From Bacteroidia bacterium (GTDB lineage Bacteria; Bacteroidota; Bacteroidia; Bacteroidales; F082), in NCBI GenBank assembly GCA_021287165.1, contig JAJTAY010000011.1:121922-185921 (forward strand): a stretch of 64,000 nucleotides of DNA, given 5' to 3'. Every line of letters starts with the position of its first letter. Positions within the stretch are counted from its first letter, which is position 1. Of the stretch, positions 17,183 through 27,202 are shown piece after piece. Below the pieces are notes generated by a model, which ran no database searches, was not told where the DNA came from, and saw only the letters and a list, made by a program, of their open reading frames with translations. The translations under genes and the position numbers were made by a program.

Positions 17183-19663
17183 CTAGTATGGGTCAACGTC
17201 AATCTGGATTCTGATCTGTTTGAAGTTTGGCAATTTCATGATGACTGACACCGCAGACGTGATGCCCTGTTTAGTCTCCTTGGGACTGACATTTCGGGGA
17301 ATTTTAATCAGAAACTGCTTGATATACAAGTTTCTAATTCGCGATACCACAGGGTATTCCGGTCCGAGCACCTGATACTTTACTTTTTTTCTGAGTTCAT
17401 CATTCAGCGCGTAAGCGGCTTCGTTCAGGGTGTTGGCATCTCGGTGCAGCAGGCGCAACTCGATAAGTCTGAAATAGGGAGGATAATTGTGTTGTTTGCG
17501 CTGAGCCAGCTGCTGGTCGGCAAATTCCTCATAAGCATTGTACACCACATACCTGAAAATCTCGTGTTTGGGCCGGAAGGTTTGGATAACAACCCAGCCT
17601 TCGCTGTTTTTGCGGCCGGCCCGGCCGCTGACCTGTGCCATCAGCTGAAAGCTGCGCTCGAATGCCCTGAAATCGGGATAGCTTAAAAGATTATCTGCAC
17701 TAAGTATGCCAACCAGATTTACCCTGTCGAAGTCGAGACCTTTGGTAACCATCTGTGTTCCGGTGAGAACATCGGTCTTGCCTTGACCAAAATCGTCAAG
17801 AATCTGCTGAAAAGCCTGGCGGGTGCGAGTAGTATCAAGGTCGAGCCGGGCAATGCGCAGGCCCGGAAGCATCAGTCCAAGCTCCTCCTCAACCTTTTCC
17901 GTACCAAAGCCCTGCATTTGGAGCCCAGTGCTGTTGCATTCGGGGCATTGCTCCGGCACCTCGCGGGCATAGCCGCAATAATGGCAGCGGAGCATGTTTT
18001 GTTTTTTGTGATAAACCAGGCTCACATCGCAATTGCGGCATTCGGGTATCCAGTTGCACTGGCTGCATTCGATGCGCAACGAAAAGCCACGCCGGTTTTG
18101 AAAGAGAATGGCCTGCTGCTTGCCACTGAGTGTTTGCTGCAGCTTTTCCATGAGCACAGAGCTGAAATGCGAGCGGAGCGTTTTTCGCCTTTGCTCCTCG
18201 CGCATGTTCACTATGATGGTTTGCGGCAGATTAAAGCCGCCATAGCGCTCGCTGAGTTGAACAAGCCCGTAGCGACCGCTTCCGGCATTGTACCAGCTTT
18301 CGAGTGATGGTGTGGCCGACCCCAACAATACCTTGGCATTGTATAATTTGGCCAGTATCACTGCGGCGTCGCGTGCGTGGTAGCGTGGTGCGGGTTCCTG
18401 TTGTTTGTAAGAAGCATCGTGCTCCTCATCAACGATGATGAGCCCCAGATTTACGTAAGGAAGAAACATTGCCGACCTCGGACCAATAATCAGTTGTCTT
18501 TTCCCGTCGGTTTTGAGCACTTCGCGCCATAGCTCGGCACGCTCACCCGTGCTGTATCTGGAATGGTAAACCCCCATGCGATCACCAAAGTACTGGCGCA
18601 GTCGCTGTATGATCTGAGTGGTAAGGGCAATTTCAGGCAAAAGATAGAGTACCTGTCTTCCCTGACTCAGTACCTCGTCGATAAGCTTTATGTATATCTC
18701 TGTCTTGCCGCTCGAAGTGACACCGTGAAGGAGCGTTACCTCTTTAGCTTGAAAGTGCTGCTTAATCTTTTCAAAGGCAATTTGTTGAGCTTCGGAAAGT
18801 ATCACATTGGAAGCAGCTGAAGTGGACTGAAACTGTTCAAGCCGGCTCACTATCTTTTGTCCAAGCACAAAAACGCCTTTATCAGCCAGTGCCTTTACCT
18901 GCGCTATGCTGGCTCCGCTTGCTTCGGTAATTTTGGACAGTTCCACTTCAGAGGCTTCTCCAGCCGGAAAACGTGTTTCGCGCAGATACACCATCAGGGC
19001 TTCCAGTTGCTTGTAGGCCCTTTTTGCCAACTGATCCATCAGTGGTCTGAGCTTTTCCTCGTCCTGAAACTCCTGGCTCAATCGCACGAATGCTTTCTTT
19101 TTTGGGATTTCGCGCTGCTCAAGCTCTTCTTCCATAATCAGTTGACGTTTTTCGATCATGGTCTTGAGCAAAGGCATCACCTTTTTAAATCCCACTATTT
19201 TGCTCACCTCGTCCACAGTGAGCCTCGGCTGTGCATGAAGCGCTTCTGTAATCAAATACTCGTTATCGCTTAATGAGTCTTTGTCATCAACAAATTCGGG
19301 ATGTAGCATTATTCTGGCTTCGCTGTTTAACCTCAAAGCCGAGGGCAGGGCGGCAGCCATAATTTCACCGGGGTGACACACATAATAAGCAGCAATCCAG
19401 TCCCAAAATTCGAACTGAGCGGGATTCACCACTGCTTGTTCATCGAGAATTCCCATGATGTATTTTGGGGCGATCAGTTGAGGTATCCGGTTGTGCACTT
19501 CCTTTACTAAAGCAGCCAGAATCTTTCGTTTTCCAAACTGAACCACCACACGGCATCCTGGTTTCACAGCTTCCTCAAGTTCGCGTGGAATACGGTAGGT
19601 AAACAGTCCCGGCACGGGTAGCGGTACCATGACATCGGCAAATCGAACAAAACTTTCGTCCAT
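17183..19663 (-). CDS. priA: Primosomal protein N' (replication restart helicase PriA)
   Basis: 826 residues. PriA reloads the replisome at collapsed forks. The N-terminal DNA-binding domain (about 1-110; FADVMVPLPVPGLFTYRIP) binds the fork 3' end. Walker A is GVTSSGKT (314-321) and the DEEH box is at 412-415. Eight zinc-binding cysteines are present: C533, C536, C542, C545, C560, C563, C573 and C576. The helicase C-terminal motifs follow (TGTQMVTKGLDFDRV; GRAGR). All expected catalytic elements are intact, and the length is within the usual Bacteroidota range. Confidence 0.95.
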   Translation of the reverse strand: MDESFVRFADVMVPLPVPGLFTYRIPRELEEAVKPGCRVVVQFGKRKILAALVKEVHNRIPQLIAPKYIMGILDEQAVVNPAQFEFWDWIAAYYVCHPGEIMAAALPSALRLNSEARIMLHPEFVDDKDSLSDNEYLITEALHAQPRLTVDEVSKIVGFKKVMPLLKTMIEKRQLIMEEELEQREIPKKKAFVRLSQEFQDEEKLRPLMDQLAKRAYKQLEALMVYLRETRFPAGEASEVELSKITEASGASIAQVKALADKGVFVLGQKIVSRLEQFQSTSAASNVILSEAQQIAFEKIKQHFQAKEVTLLHGVTSSGKTEIYIKLIDEVLSQGRQVLYLLPEIALTTQIIQRLRQYFGDRMGVYHSRYSTGERAELWREVLKTDGKRQLIIGPRSAMFLPYVNLGLIIVDEEHDASYKQQEPAPRYHARDAAVILAKLYNAKVLLGSATPSLESWYNAGSGRYGLVQLSERYGGFNLPQTIIVNMREEQRRKTLRSHFSSVLMEKLQQTLSGKQQAILFQNRRGFSLRIECSQCNWIPECRNCDVSLVYHKKQNMLRCHYCGYAREVPEQCPECNSTGLQMQGFGTEKVEEELGLMLPGLRIARLDLDTTRTRQAFQQILDDFGQGKTDVLTGTQMVTKGLDFDRVNLVGILSADNLLSYPDFRAFERSFQLMAQVSGRAGRKNSEGWVVIQTFRPKHEIFRYVVYNAYEEFADQQLAQRKQHNYPPYFRLIELRLLHRDANTLNEAAYALNDELRKKVKYQVLGPEYPVVSRIRNLYIKQFLIKIPRNVSPKETKQGITSAVSVIMKLPNFKQIRIQIDVDPY

Positions 19664-19715
19664 GCTGGGGCAAACTGTTGAAAAAGTAAAATTAGATATT
19701 CTCCCCGCTGTTTTA

Positions 19716-21041
19716 TCAATGGGCGTTGATCACACTGTATCCCGCCAGCTGATCGTAAGCTGTGCCCGGTTGCCTGAAATAGATTAATATTGTATAGGTG
19801 TTCTGCGTATCCCAGAAACTCCCTTCTGCCTCTGCCACACTGGTTTTACCGGTAGTTTTGTCGCGCAGCACATACAAATAGTTGTAATAGCCCTGTTTTA
19901 AAAATAAGCTCAGCTCGTAGCCCCTGAGTGCGTAGTTGTACTGCATTTTATTGGTTTCGTTCAGTCTCCAGTCGTTCAGCTGGCCAGTTACAAAGATTTC
20001 ATCGTGCGTGAGCGGTGAATCCCAGGGTAGAAAAAACTCCACCCATGCGTAGTCGCCTTCGGTGGCTGTGTTTTGGTCCGGCCGCGCCTTTATCAGCCTT
20101 CGGCCGTTGAGGTCGGGCTCCGACTTGTAAACTTGTCGGTTGCGACGTGCGTCAGGCCACAGCCTGACAAGGTAGCCGTCGGGCTGTTGTATGATGCGTT
20201 GTATTCGTTCCGACTGGTAGCGGAAATTCTTCATGTCGAAATTGCGCCATTGATTAGCGCCTTCAAAGGTTGTTTCGCTAACGTATTCGAACGACATTCT
20301 ACCCGGCAGCACATGCGAAGGCATTAGCCCGCTTACAGCATTATCTGTACGATTGTTTTGTAAAATGCTGATGCTGAATGCATCACGTGGTATCCCTGAA
20401 AATCTGGCCGGCACACCAAAACTGATGTCGAGCATCTGATGTGTACGCGAAAGTCCGGGCTGACGTGTATTTTGTGCCACTGATGCCTGGATTGAAAACA
20501 ATGGGTTTACTACCATGAATTTTCTGCTGAGCACCAAATTGGACCGTTCGAGATTGCCGCGGTAAACCACCAGAAGGTAATTGCCCGAAAGTTTTGGCTT
20601 AAGCTGATTTCCGGGAAATACCAGCCTGTAATGAACATAAGGAGTGAGTGTATTGAGCGAAAAAGCGTAGTCGGTTATCCTGTCGTCGGGAAAACCATCG
20701 ATATATTCCTGCGGTCTGAGCTGCGAGGGCGTCCAGTTGCTATTGCAATGAATAATCGTGTAATCAAAAGTATAAGCCATATCGCCCAGCATGTCAAAAG
20801 TGAGGGTCAATTGCCCGGCCTCGCTGAGCCTGAGCACAGGATCAGCAAGGGTATTGTCTCCCTGATAAAATTCAACAGATTGTATATCAGGCAAATAGTT
20901 AATATCATCGAACTCTAGATCGCACTGTTGCGCCATTAGCGGGTAATTGTTAATAAAAGCTAAAAGCGCAAGAAATATAAAAATGAAAAGTCCTTTGAGC
21001 GTTATTTGTTTCACGCGAGAAAAAATTATTTTGTTAGGCAA
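19716..21041 (-). CDS. Type IX secretion system plug protein (DUF5103 family)
   Basis: 441 residues. The N-terminus has an uncleaved-looking or late signal segment (LKGLFIFIFLALLAFINNYP, about 15-34) followed by MAQQC. The body is all-beta: a first domain (about 40-170, with VEFYQGDNTLADPVLRL and FDYTIIHCNSNWTPSQL) and a C-terminal E-set-like domain (TGQLNDWRLNETNKMQYNYA). These features match the family that plugs the SprA translocon of the type IX secretion system. It is consistent with the T9SS-type secreted protein encoded at the right end of the window. It is transcribed leftward, divergent from nqrA, with a 199-base gap. Confidence 0.83.
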   Translation of the reverse strand: MPNKIIFSRVKQITLKGLFIFIFLALLAFINNYPLMAQQCDLEFDDINYLPDIQSVEFYQGDNTLADPVLRLSEAGQLTLTFDMLGDMAYTFDYTIIHCNSNWTPSQLRPQEYIDGFPDDRITDYAFSLNTLTPYVHYRLVFPGNQLKPKLSGNYLLVVYRGNLERSNLVLSRKFMVVNPLFSIQASVAQNTRQPGLSRTHQMLDISFGVPARFSGIPRDAFSISILQNNRTDNAVSGLMPSHVLPGRMSFEYVSETTFEGANQWRNFDMKNFRYQSERIQRIIQQPDGYLVRLWPDARRNRQVYKSEPDLNGRRLIKARPDQNTATEGDYAWVEFFLPWDSPLTHDEIFVTGQLNDWRLNETNKMQYNYALRGYELSLFLKQGYYNYLYVLRDKTTGKTSVAEAEGSFWDTQNTYTILIYFRQPGTAYDQLAGYSVINAH

Positions 21042-21240
21042 AGATATCGGTATAATTGGAAAGCAGTGAGCGAAAATAGGCGCCGAAATGGCTGTCCAGA
21101 AACATCTTTTGATCTATATCAAGATAATTCTTGCGTAATTCGGTATTGATTTGACTCATTTTTGTTGTCGTTAATTTGCAAACAAGACAGCAATATTCCT
21201 TTTCTTTGCAAATGTTTTCAAAACATATACCAAGGTAGAT

Positions 21241-22590
21241 ATGTCGAATGTTATAAAGATTACCAAAGGTCTGAATATCAACCTTATAGGGGAAGCTGAA
21301 AAAGTTATCAAGAACCACAATGCGGATATTTATGCGCTAAAGCCTGCCGATTTTATTGGAGCATTTCCGCGTATGCTGGTCAAAGAAGGCGACGAGGTTA
21401 AAGCCGGAATGCCTTTATTTCTTGATAAATACCGCGAGGATATCATATTCACTTCGCCTGTCAGCGGCAAGGTAAAAGAGATCAAAAGGGGTGCCAAACG
21501 TGCACTGCTTGAGGTAAAAATTGAGAGTGACGGCAAGTTCGAATCGCTTGAGTTTGGAGCGGCTGACCCTCTGGCACTCGGTCGCGAAGGCGTCATTGAA
21601 AAACTGCTCAAGAGCGGACTTTGGACAATGATTCGTCAGCGGCCCTATTCGGTGGTAGCCAACCCAAAGGATAAGCCAAAGGCAATCGTTATTTCCACAT
21701 TCGACACTGCGCCACTTGCGCCCGACAACGATTTTATCGTTCATGGTCAGGGTGAGGCGTTTCAGGCCGGACTCGATGCCCTGAGCCTGCTTACACCTGG
21801 CAAGGTGCACCTCAACATCGACGCCAACGCAACACATTCAAAGGTGTTTACCAATTCGAAGCGTGTACAGATAAACCAGTTCGCCGGTCCTCATCCCGCC
21901 GGGAATGTGAGCGTTCAGATTAATAGGCTCGATCCCATTAACAAAGGCGACATTGTCTGGTATCTTTATCCTCAGGATGTAATCAATATTGGCAAGTTGT
22001 TTCTCACCGGTCAATACGATTCCACGAGAATCATTGCGCTCACCGGTTCGGAGGTGCTTAAACCGGCATATTACAAAACGCATATCGGGGTGAGCATCGA
22101 AAGCCTCGTAAAAGGAAATGTAGCTGAAGGAAACAAGCGATACATCAGCGGTAATGTTCTAACCGGCAAGAAGATTGAACTTGATGGCTTTGTCAGTTTC
22201 CAGCACACCCACGTAACCGTTATACCTGAAGGCGATTATTATGAGTTTCTGGGTTGGGCCTTGCCCGGTTTCGATAAGTTCAGCGTATCGCGCACCTTCC
22301 CAAGCTTCCTTTTCCCTTCAAAAAAATACAAACTCGACACCAATCTGCACGGAGGCGAACGCGCTTATGTGATGACCGGCGAGTTCGAAAAGGTATTTCC
22401 TATGGATATTTATCCGCTTCAGCTAATTAAGGCAATTTTGGTGGAAGATATCGACCTGATGGAGAACCTGGGCATATACGAGGTGGACGAAGAAGACTTT
22501 GCTTTGTGCGAAGTTATCGACACTTCAAAGACCAATATTCAGGAAATTGTTCGCAAGGGTCTCGACCTCATGCGCAAGGAAATGAGCTAA
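21241..22590 (+). CDS. nqrA: Na+-translocating NADH:quinone reductase subunit A
   Basis: 449 residues, first gene of a complete nqrABCDEF operon. NqrA is a peripheral cytoplasmic subunit with a Rnf/Nqr barrel-sandwich-like N-terminus (ITKGLNINLIGEAEK). It contains VVANPKDKPKAIVISTFDTA and FQHTHVTVIPEGDYYEFLGW, segments well conserved in the family. It contributes to the quinone site and carries no cofactor motif. A possible promoter is TTTG at 21175-21178 with a one-mismatch -7 box TTTCTTTG at 21201-21208. Confidence 0.97.
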   Translation: MSNVIKITKGLNINLIGEAEKVIKNHNADIYALKPADFIGAFPRMLVKEGDEVKAGMPLFLDKYREDIIFTSPVSGKVKEIKRGAKRALLEVKIESDGKFESLEFGAADPLALGREGVIEKLLKSGLWTMIRQRPYSVVANPKDKPKAIVISTFDTAPLAPDNDFIVHGQGEAFQAGLDALSLLTPGKVHLNIDANATHSKVFTNSKRVQINQFAGPHPAGNVSVQINRLDPINKGDIVWYLYPQDVINIGKLFLTGQYDSTRIIALTGSEVLKPAYYKTHIGVSIESLVKGNVAEGNKRYISGNVLTGKKIELDGFVSFQHTHVTVIPEGDYYEFLGWALPGFDKFSVSRTFPSFLFPSKKYKLDTNLHGGERAYVMTGEFEKVFPMDIYPLQLIKAILVEDIDLMENLGIYEVDEEDFALCEVIDTSKTNIQEIVRKGLDLMRKEMS

Positions 22591-22626
22591 ACAAGAATTT
22601 GTTTCATACCATAAATTCTCTGAAAC

Positions 22627-23775
22627 ATGAAATTTTTACGCGACTTCCTCGACAAACAGAAACCCCACTTTTCTAAGGGAGGGCGTTTCGAAAAACTACA
22701 CTCTACTTTCGACGCTTTTGAAACCTTTTTGTTCGTACCCAACAAGGTCACGGTGAGCGGTGCACACATCCGCGATGCCATCGACATGAAACGTACCATG
22801 ATCGTAGTGGTGCTGGCCATGGTTCCGGCACTGCTTTTCGGTATTTGGAACGTTGGATATCAGCATTTTCTGTCGCATGGAATTAATGCTGGTTTCTGGG
22901 AAATCGTTGGTTTCGGACTTTTGAAGGTACTGCCAGTTATCGTGGTCTCTTACGTTACAGGGCTGGCCATTGAGTTTGCCTTTGCCCAGGTGCGTCACCA
23001 CGAAGTCAACGAGGGCTTCCTGGTTTCCGGTTTGCTCATCCCGCTCGTTATGCCACCGGATGTTCCGCTCTGGATGGTTGCCGTTGCCACCGCTTTTGCC
23101 GTAGTTATCGGTAAAGAAGTTTTTGGCGGAACTGGTATGAACATCCTCAACCCCGCTCTAACTGCCCGTGCATTCCTGTTTTTTGCCCACCCGGCCGAAA
23201 TGTCGGGCGATAAGGTTTGGATTGCCGAAAAAGCCGACGCCTATTCGGGTGCTACGGCTTTGGGACATCTTTTAGTTGGTGAAGCTGACAAAATTCCTTC
23301 GTTCTCAGATATGTTTTTAGGTTTCATACCTGGAAGTATTGGCGAAACCTCCACGCTTGCTATACTTATTGGTGCGGTGATCCTGGTTGCTGCCGGAGTT
23401 GGCAGCCTGCGCATTATGCTTTCTGTTGTAGCCGGAGGTTTGGTTATGGGTGGAATCTTCAACCTCATTGGTGCCAATGCCTATATGCAATTGCCCGCTT
23501 ACTACCATCTGGTTATGGGTGGATTTGCATTCGGAACGGTATTTATGGCCACCGATCCGGTGTCGGCAGCCCAAACGGGTGTTGGAAAAATCTGGTATGG
23601 ATTCTTCATCGGGGCTATCGCCGTTCTAATCAGGGTATTCAATCCGGCATATCCCGAGGGAATGATGCTTGCCATCTTGTTGATGAACGTATTTGCCCCG
23701 CTCATCGATCATTACGTTATCCAGTCGAACATCAAGAAGCGTCTGAAACGCGCCAAAGCAGCCGTTGCAGCCTGA
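22627..23775 (+). CDS. nqrB: Na+-NQR subunit B
   Basis: 382 residues, integral membrane subunit with about ten hydrophobic segments. The covalent FMN site is the S-G-A-T motif in DAYSGATALG, with attachment Thr210 esterified by ApbE. NqrB also binds riboflavin and forms the core of the sodium channel with NqrD and NqrE. It follows nqrA after 36 bases. The N-terminal cytoplasmic segment has FLDKQKPHFSKGG, typical of the family. Confidence 0.97.
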   Translation: MKFLRDFLDKQKPHFSKGGRFEKLHSTFDAFETFLFVPNKVTVSGAHIRDAIDMKRTMIVVVLAMVPALLFGIWNVGYQHFLSHGINAGFWEIVGFGLLKVLPVIVVSYVTGLAIEFAFAQVRHHEVNEGFLVSGLLIPLVMPPDVPLWMVAVATAFAVVIGKEVFGGTGMNILNPALTARAFLFFAHPAEMSGDKVWIAEKADAYSGATALGHLLVGEADKIPSFSDMFLGFIPGSIGETSTLAILIGAVILVAAGVGSLRIMLSVVAGGLVMGGIFNLIGANAYMQLPAYYHLVMGGFAFGTVFMATDPVSAAQTGVGKIWYGFFIGAIAVLIRVFNPAYPEGMMLAILLMNVFAPLIDHYVIQSNIKKRLKRAKAAVAA

Positions 23776-23801
23776 TTATAAACCATTAAAAACGTCAAGC
23801 A

Positions 23802-24539
23802 ATGTATAGTAACGCTTATATATTCCGCTACGCCGGCATTATGGTTATCCTCGTGGCTGCCGTACTTTCGGCTGCGGCCATGCTGCTTAAGCCCATGCAG
23901 GAACGCAACGAGGCTGTTGATAAAATGACGAGTATATTAAAAGCCGCCGGCTTTGAAGACGTCAATGCAAAAAACGCGATTGACCTGTTCAACAGCACCA
24001 TCACCAATATGATTGTAATTAATCAGGATGGCGAAGTGGTAGATGATTTCACTGGTGCTGGAAAAGAAAAATCGAAGGCTTTTGGCCTCAACCTGAAAGA
24101 GCAGCTTTACAACAAGTCGATGAAGCGTCCGTTCGAGTTGCCCATATTTAAGGCAAACAAAAATGGAGAAACGATTTATATAATCCCGATGAGAGGGGTT
24201 GGCCTTTGGGGACCTGTTTGGGGTAATATTGCCCTTCGTGATGATTTCAATACCGTAATCGGGGTAACTTTTGACCACAAATCGGAAACCCCCGGCCTTG
24301 GTGCCGAAATCACCACACCAATTTTCACTGATCAGTTTCCCGGAAAAACCCTTTTTGATGACAATGGAAAATTTGTATCCATTAAAGTTGTCAAAGGTGG
24401 TGCGGCTAACCTGGATGCCTCGATGCGCAATCATGCAGTTGATGCCATTTCAGGTGGTACAATCACCAGTAATGGTGTGAGCGATATGATTCGCAATGTT
24501 TTGGAGAGTTATGAACCCTACATCAAAAAAATCGGATAA
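23802..24539 (+). CDS. nqrC: Na+-NQR subunit C
   Basis: 245 residues. One N-terminal membrane anchor (about 8-29) is followed by a periplasmic FMN-binding domain. The flavinylation motif is ISGGTIT with acceptor Thr220, a variant of the usual SGAT. The [10 protein letters not shown] segment is the conserved flavin-pocket loop. ApbE, encoded four genes downstream, should load FMN here and on NqrB. It ends two bases before nqrD. Confidence 0.96.
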   Translation: MYSNAYIFRYAGIMVILVAAVLSAAAMLLKPMQERNEAVDKMTSILKAAGFEDVNAKNAIDLFNSTITNMIVINQDGEVVDDFTGAGKEKSKAFGLNLKEQLYNKSMKRPFELPIFKANKNGETIYIIPMRGVGLWGPVWGNIALRDDFNTVIGVTFDHKSETPGLGAEITTPIFTDQFPGKTLFDDNGKFVSIKVVKGGAANLDASMRNHAVDAISGGTITSNGVSDMIRNVLESYEPYIKKIG

Positions 24540-24541
24540 CC

Positions 24542-25198
24542 ATGAGCGCTGCTACAAAAGAAAAAGAGCCACTATTTTCGGCTAAAAATCGCAAACTGCT
24601 CACCAACCCGATCAACCTGAACAACCCTATCACCGTTCAGGTGCTCGGAATCTGCTCTGCGCTGGCAGTGACGGCAAAACTTAAGCCTGCATTCGTAATG
24701 GCGGTTTCGGTTATCGTGGTAACTGCCTTTGCCAACTTGATTATATCCCTGCTTCGCAATGGCATCCCTCCGCGAATCCGTATCATTGTTCAGCTGGTGG
24801 TTATCGCAAGCCTCGTTATTCTTGTCGACCAGCTGCTCAAGGCTTTTGTTTACGACGTGAGCAGGCAGCTATCGGTATTTGTTGGTTTGATCATCACCAA
24901 CTGTATCGTTATGGGTCGTTTGGAAGCATTTGCCATGGGCAATAAACCATGGCCTTCATTGCTGGATGGAATAGGAAACGGGCTTGGCTACAGCTTGATT
25001 CTTATAATGGTCGGATTTGTCCGCGAGCTGTTCGGATCAGGAACAATATGGGGCTACCACGTTATTCCGCAGTCATTTTACGACCTGGGCTATCGCAACA
25101 ACGGATTTATGATCTTGCCTCCAATGGCACTGATCATTGTTGGCATAATCATCTGGATTCAGCGTTCGCGCAATCCCGAACTTGTTGAGGAAAAATAA
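24542..25198 (+). CDS. nqrD: Na+-NQR subunit D
   Basis: 218 residues with six membrane segments. NqrD and NqrE are homologous inverted subunits that together hold an iron centre within the membrane. The conserved Cys residues expected for that centre are in [10 protein letters not shown] and [10 protein letters not shown]. The gene starts two bases after nqrC, implying coupled translation. Confidence 0.96.
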   Translation: MSAATKEKEPLFSAKNRKLLTNPINLNNPITVQVLGICSALAVTAKLKPAFVMAVSVIVVTAFANLIISLLRNGIPPRIRIIVQLVVIASLVILVDQLLKAFVYDVSRQLSVFVGLIITNCIVMGRLEAFAMGNKPWPSLLDGIGNGLGYSLILIMVGFVRELFGSGTIWGYHVIPQSFYDLGYRNNGFMILPPMALIIVGIIIWIQRSRNPELVEEK

Positions 25199-25223
25199 TC
25201 GCTAACCGGAAAAACCAACAACC

Positions 25224-25841
25224 ATGCAAGAAATATTCAGCATTTTCGTAAAGTCGATATTTGTTGACAATATGATCTTCGCCTACTTTCTGGGTATGTG
25301 TTCATACCTGGCAGTATCGAAGACCGTCAACACCTCTGTAGGTTTGGGTATCGCAGTCGTCTTTGTACTGGGCATCACTGTTCCGGTCGATTACCTGCTT
25401 AATGAGTTTGTGCTAAAGCCCGGCGCCCTCGCCTGGCTTAGCAAAGATTTCGCCGACGTCGATCTCAGCTTCCTGAGCTTCATTGTCTTTATCGCGGTTA
25501 TCGCGTCGATGGTTCAGCTGGTAGAGATGGTGGTCGAAAAGTTCAGCCCTGCCCTTTACTCCTCGCTCGGTATCTTTCTTCCGCTCATCGCCGTTAACTG
25601 CGCTATCCTCGGCGGTTCGCTCTTCATGCAGGAACGTGAATATCAAAGTCTCGAACAGGCCACAGCTTTCGGACTCGGTTCGGGTATTGGCTGGTTCCTC
25701 GCGATTGTCGGCATTGCCGCCATCCGCGAAAAGATTCGTTATTCGCACATTCCTGCTCCGCTCCGCGGATTGGGCATCACCTTTATCATTACCGGACTCA
25801 TGGGCATCGCTTTCATGAGCTTCCTCGGCATTAAATTGTAA
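25224..25841 (+). CDS. nqrE: Na+-NQR subunit E
   Basis: 205 residues with six membrane segments, a paralogue of NqrD. Conserved Cys residues lie in [11 protein letters not shown] and [10 protein letters not shown], positions expected for the intramembrane iron site shared with NqrD. The signature FMSFLGIKL closes the protein. It is 25 bases downstream of nqrD. Confidence 0.96.
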   Translation: MQEIFSIFVKSIFVDNMIFAYFLGMCSYLAVSKTVNTSVGLGIAVVFVLGITVPVDYLLNEFVLKPGALAWLSKDFADVDLSFLSFIVFIAVIASMVQLVEMVVEKFSPALYSSLGIFLPLIAVNCAILGGSLFMQEREYQSLEQATAFGLGSGIGWFLAIVGIAAIREKIRYSHIPAPLRGLGITFIITGLMGIAFMSFLGIKL

Positions 25842-25863
25842 TTGTAACCCTAAGTTGGATAAC

Positions 25864-27126
25864 ATGACACTCTTAGTTACCGGAACCGGAACCGTAGTCA
25901 TCGTCAGCATCATTTTCTTCTTGACGGTGATATTGCTGCTGGTGGGTCTGCTGCTCTACGCACGAAAAAAGCTTACACCGCAGGGAAAGGTTAAGATCAT
26001 CATCAACGATGAAAAAGAGCTGGAGGTAGACCCGGGCTCCACGCTTCTTTCGACGCTCTCGGCCAACAAGATTTTCCTGCCTTCGGCCTGCGGCGGCGGT
26101 GGCACCTGTGCCATGTGCAAATGCCAGGTTTTTGAAGGCGGAGGAAGCATTCTTCCTACCGAAACTGGCTTTTTCTCGCGCAAGGAGCAACAAAACAACT
26201 GGCGTCTGGGATGTCAGGTTAAGGTTCGGGAGGACATGAAAATTGCCGTGCCGCCAGAAGTGTTCGGCATCAAGAAATGGGAATGCGAGGTAATATCGAA
26301 CCGCAACGTTGCCACCTTTATTAAGGAGTTTGTCGTAAAACTGCCCGAAGGAGAGCGTCTTGACTTCCTTTCGGGAGGTTATATCCAAATTGATGTTCCC
26401 AAAATAGAGGTAGATTTCAGCAAGGATATCTATGTTGAAGAGGAATACCGCGATGAATGGGATAAATTCAAGATGTGGGACCTCAAGATGAAGAATACCG
26501 AAGAGCAGTTCCGTGCCTATTCTATGGCTAACCATCCGGCCGAAGACAATATCGTCATGTTGAATATCCGTATTGCCACCCCACCATGGGATCGCAAAAC
26601 GAACAGCTTCATGAAGGTAAATCCGGGTGTATGTTCTTCATACATTTTCTCGCGAAAACCTGGCGATAAGGTAATGGTTTCGGGACCCTACGGTGAATTC
26701 CATATCAAGAAAACCAACCGCGAGATGATGTTCATTGGTGGTGGAGCAGGTATGGCGCCTATGCGCTCGCACATTTTCCACCTTTTCCATACCGAGAAAA
26801 CCGGGCGCAAAGCTACTTTCTGGTACGGTGGTCGTTCGCTGCGCGAGCTATTTTATATTGATGATTTCAGGAATATTGAACAAAATTTCCCGAACTTTAA
26901 ATTCCATGTAGCCTTGTCGGAGCCAAAGCCCGAGGACAATTGGACCGGTTATACCGGTTTCATCCACCAGGTGATAATGGACAACTATCTCAAGCAGCAC
27001 CCTGAGCCGGAAGAAATTGAATATTACCTCTGCGGACCGCCGATGATGAATGCGGCCGTGTTTAAAATGCTCGACGAACTGGGTGTACCCAAGGAAATGA
27101 TTGCCTTCGACGATTTCGGAGGATAA
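25864..27126 (+). CDS. nqrF: Na+-NQR subunit F (NADH dehydrogenase, FAD and 2Fe-2S)
   Basis: 420 residues from the ATG; an in-frame TTG nine bases upstream is a less likely start. It has an N-terminal membrane helix (about 10-35) and a 2Fe-2S ferredoxin domain ([13 protein letters not shown] plus a distal Cys in LGCQV). The FAD domain has RAYSMAN, and the NADH domain has [12 protein letters not shown] and CGPPMMN. NqrF takes electrons from NADH and passes them into the complex. It is the last nqr gene and is followed at once by an intrinsic terminator. Confidence 0.96.
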   Translation: MTLLVTGTGTVVIVSIIFFLTVILLLVGLLLYARKKLTPQGKVKIIINDEKELEVDPGSTLLSTLSANKIFLPSACGGGGTCAMCKCQVFEGGGSILPTETGFFSRKEQQNNWRLGCQVKVREDMKIAVPPEVFGIKKWECEVISNRNVATFIKEFVVKLPEGERLDFLSGGYIQIDVPKIEVDFSKDIYVEEEYRDEWDKFKMWDLKMKNTEEQFRAYSMANHPAEDNIVMLNIRIATPPWDRKTNSFMKVNPGVCSSYIFSRKPGDKVMVSGPYGEFHIKKTNREMMFIGGGAGMAPMRSHIFHLFHTEKTGRKATFWYGGRSLRELFYIDDFRNIEQNFPNFKFHVALSEPKPEDNWTGYTGFIHQVIMDNYLKQHPEPEEIEYYLCGPPMMNAAVFKMLDELGVPKEMIAFDDFGG

Positions 27127-27134
27127 ACGACAAA

Positions 27135-27158
27135 GCCAGCCTGCGGGCTGGTTTTTTT
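27135..27158 (+). terminator. Intrinsic terminator of the nqr operon
   Basis: A six-base GC-rich stem, CCAGCC (27136-27141) with GGCTGG (27146-27151), and a four-base loop are followed by seven T residues. It lies nine bases after the nqrF stop and separates nqr from apbE. Confidence 0.87.
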
Positions 27159-27173
27159 ATGCAGACCTTTTGT

Positions 27174-27181
27174 TAATTTTG
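27174..27181 (+). promoter_or_regulatory. Putative -7 box for apbE
   Basis: TAATTTTG matches TAnnTTTG, 21 bases before the ATG at 27203 and just after the nqr terminator. No good -33 element is visible because the upstream bases are the terminator T-run. Confidence 0.48.
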
Positions 27182-27202
27182 ATCTCCTTAAGTCCATCCC
27201 GA

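Noticed and set aside
21034..21318. Minus-strand frame overlapping the T9SS plug start and nqrA (inner 41-codon part could be a leader peptide)
   Set aside because: It crosses into nqrA on the opposite strand and has no recognisable features. The inner ATG at about 21159 overlaps the plug gene by eight bases but nothing else supports it.
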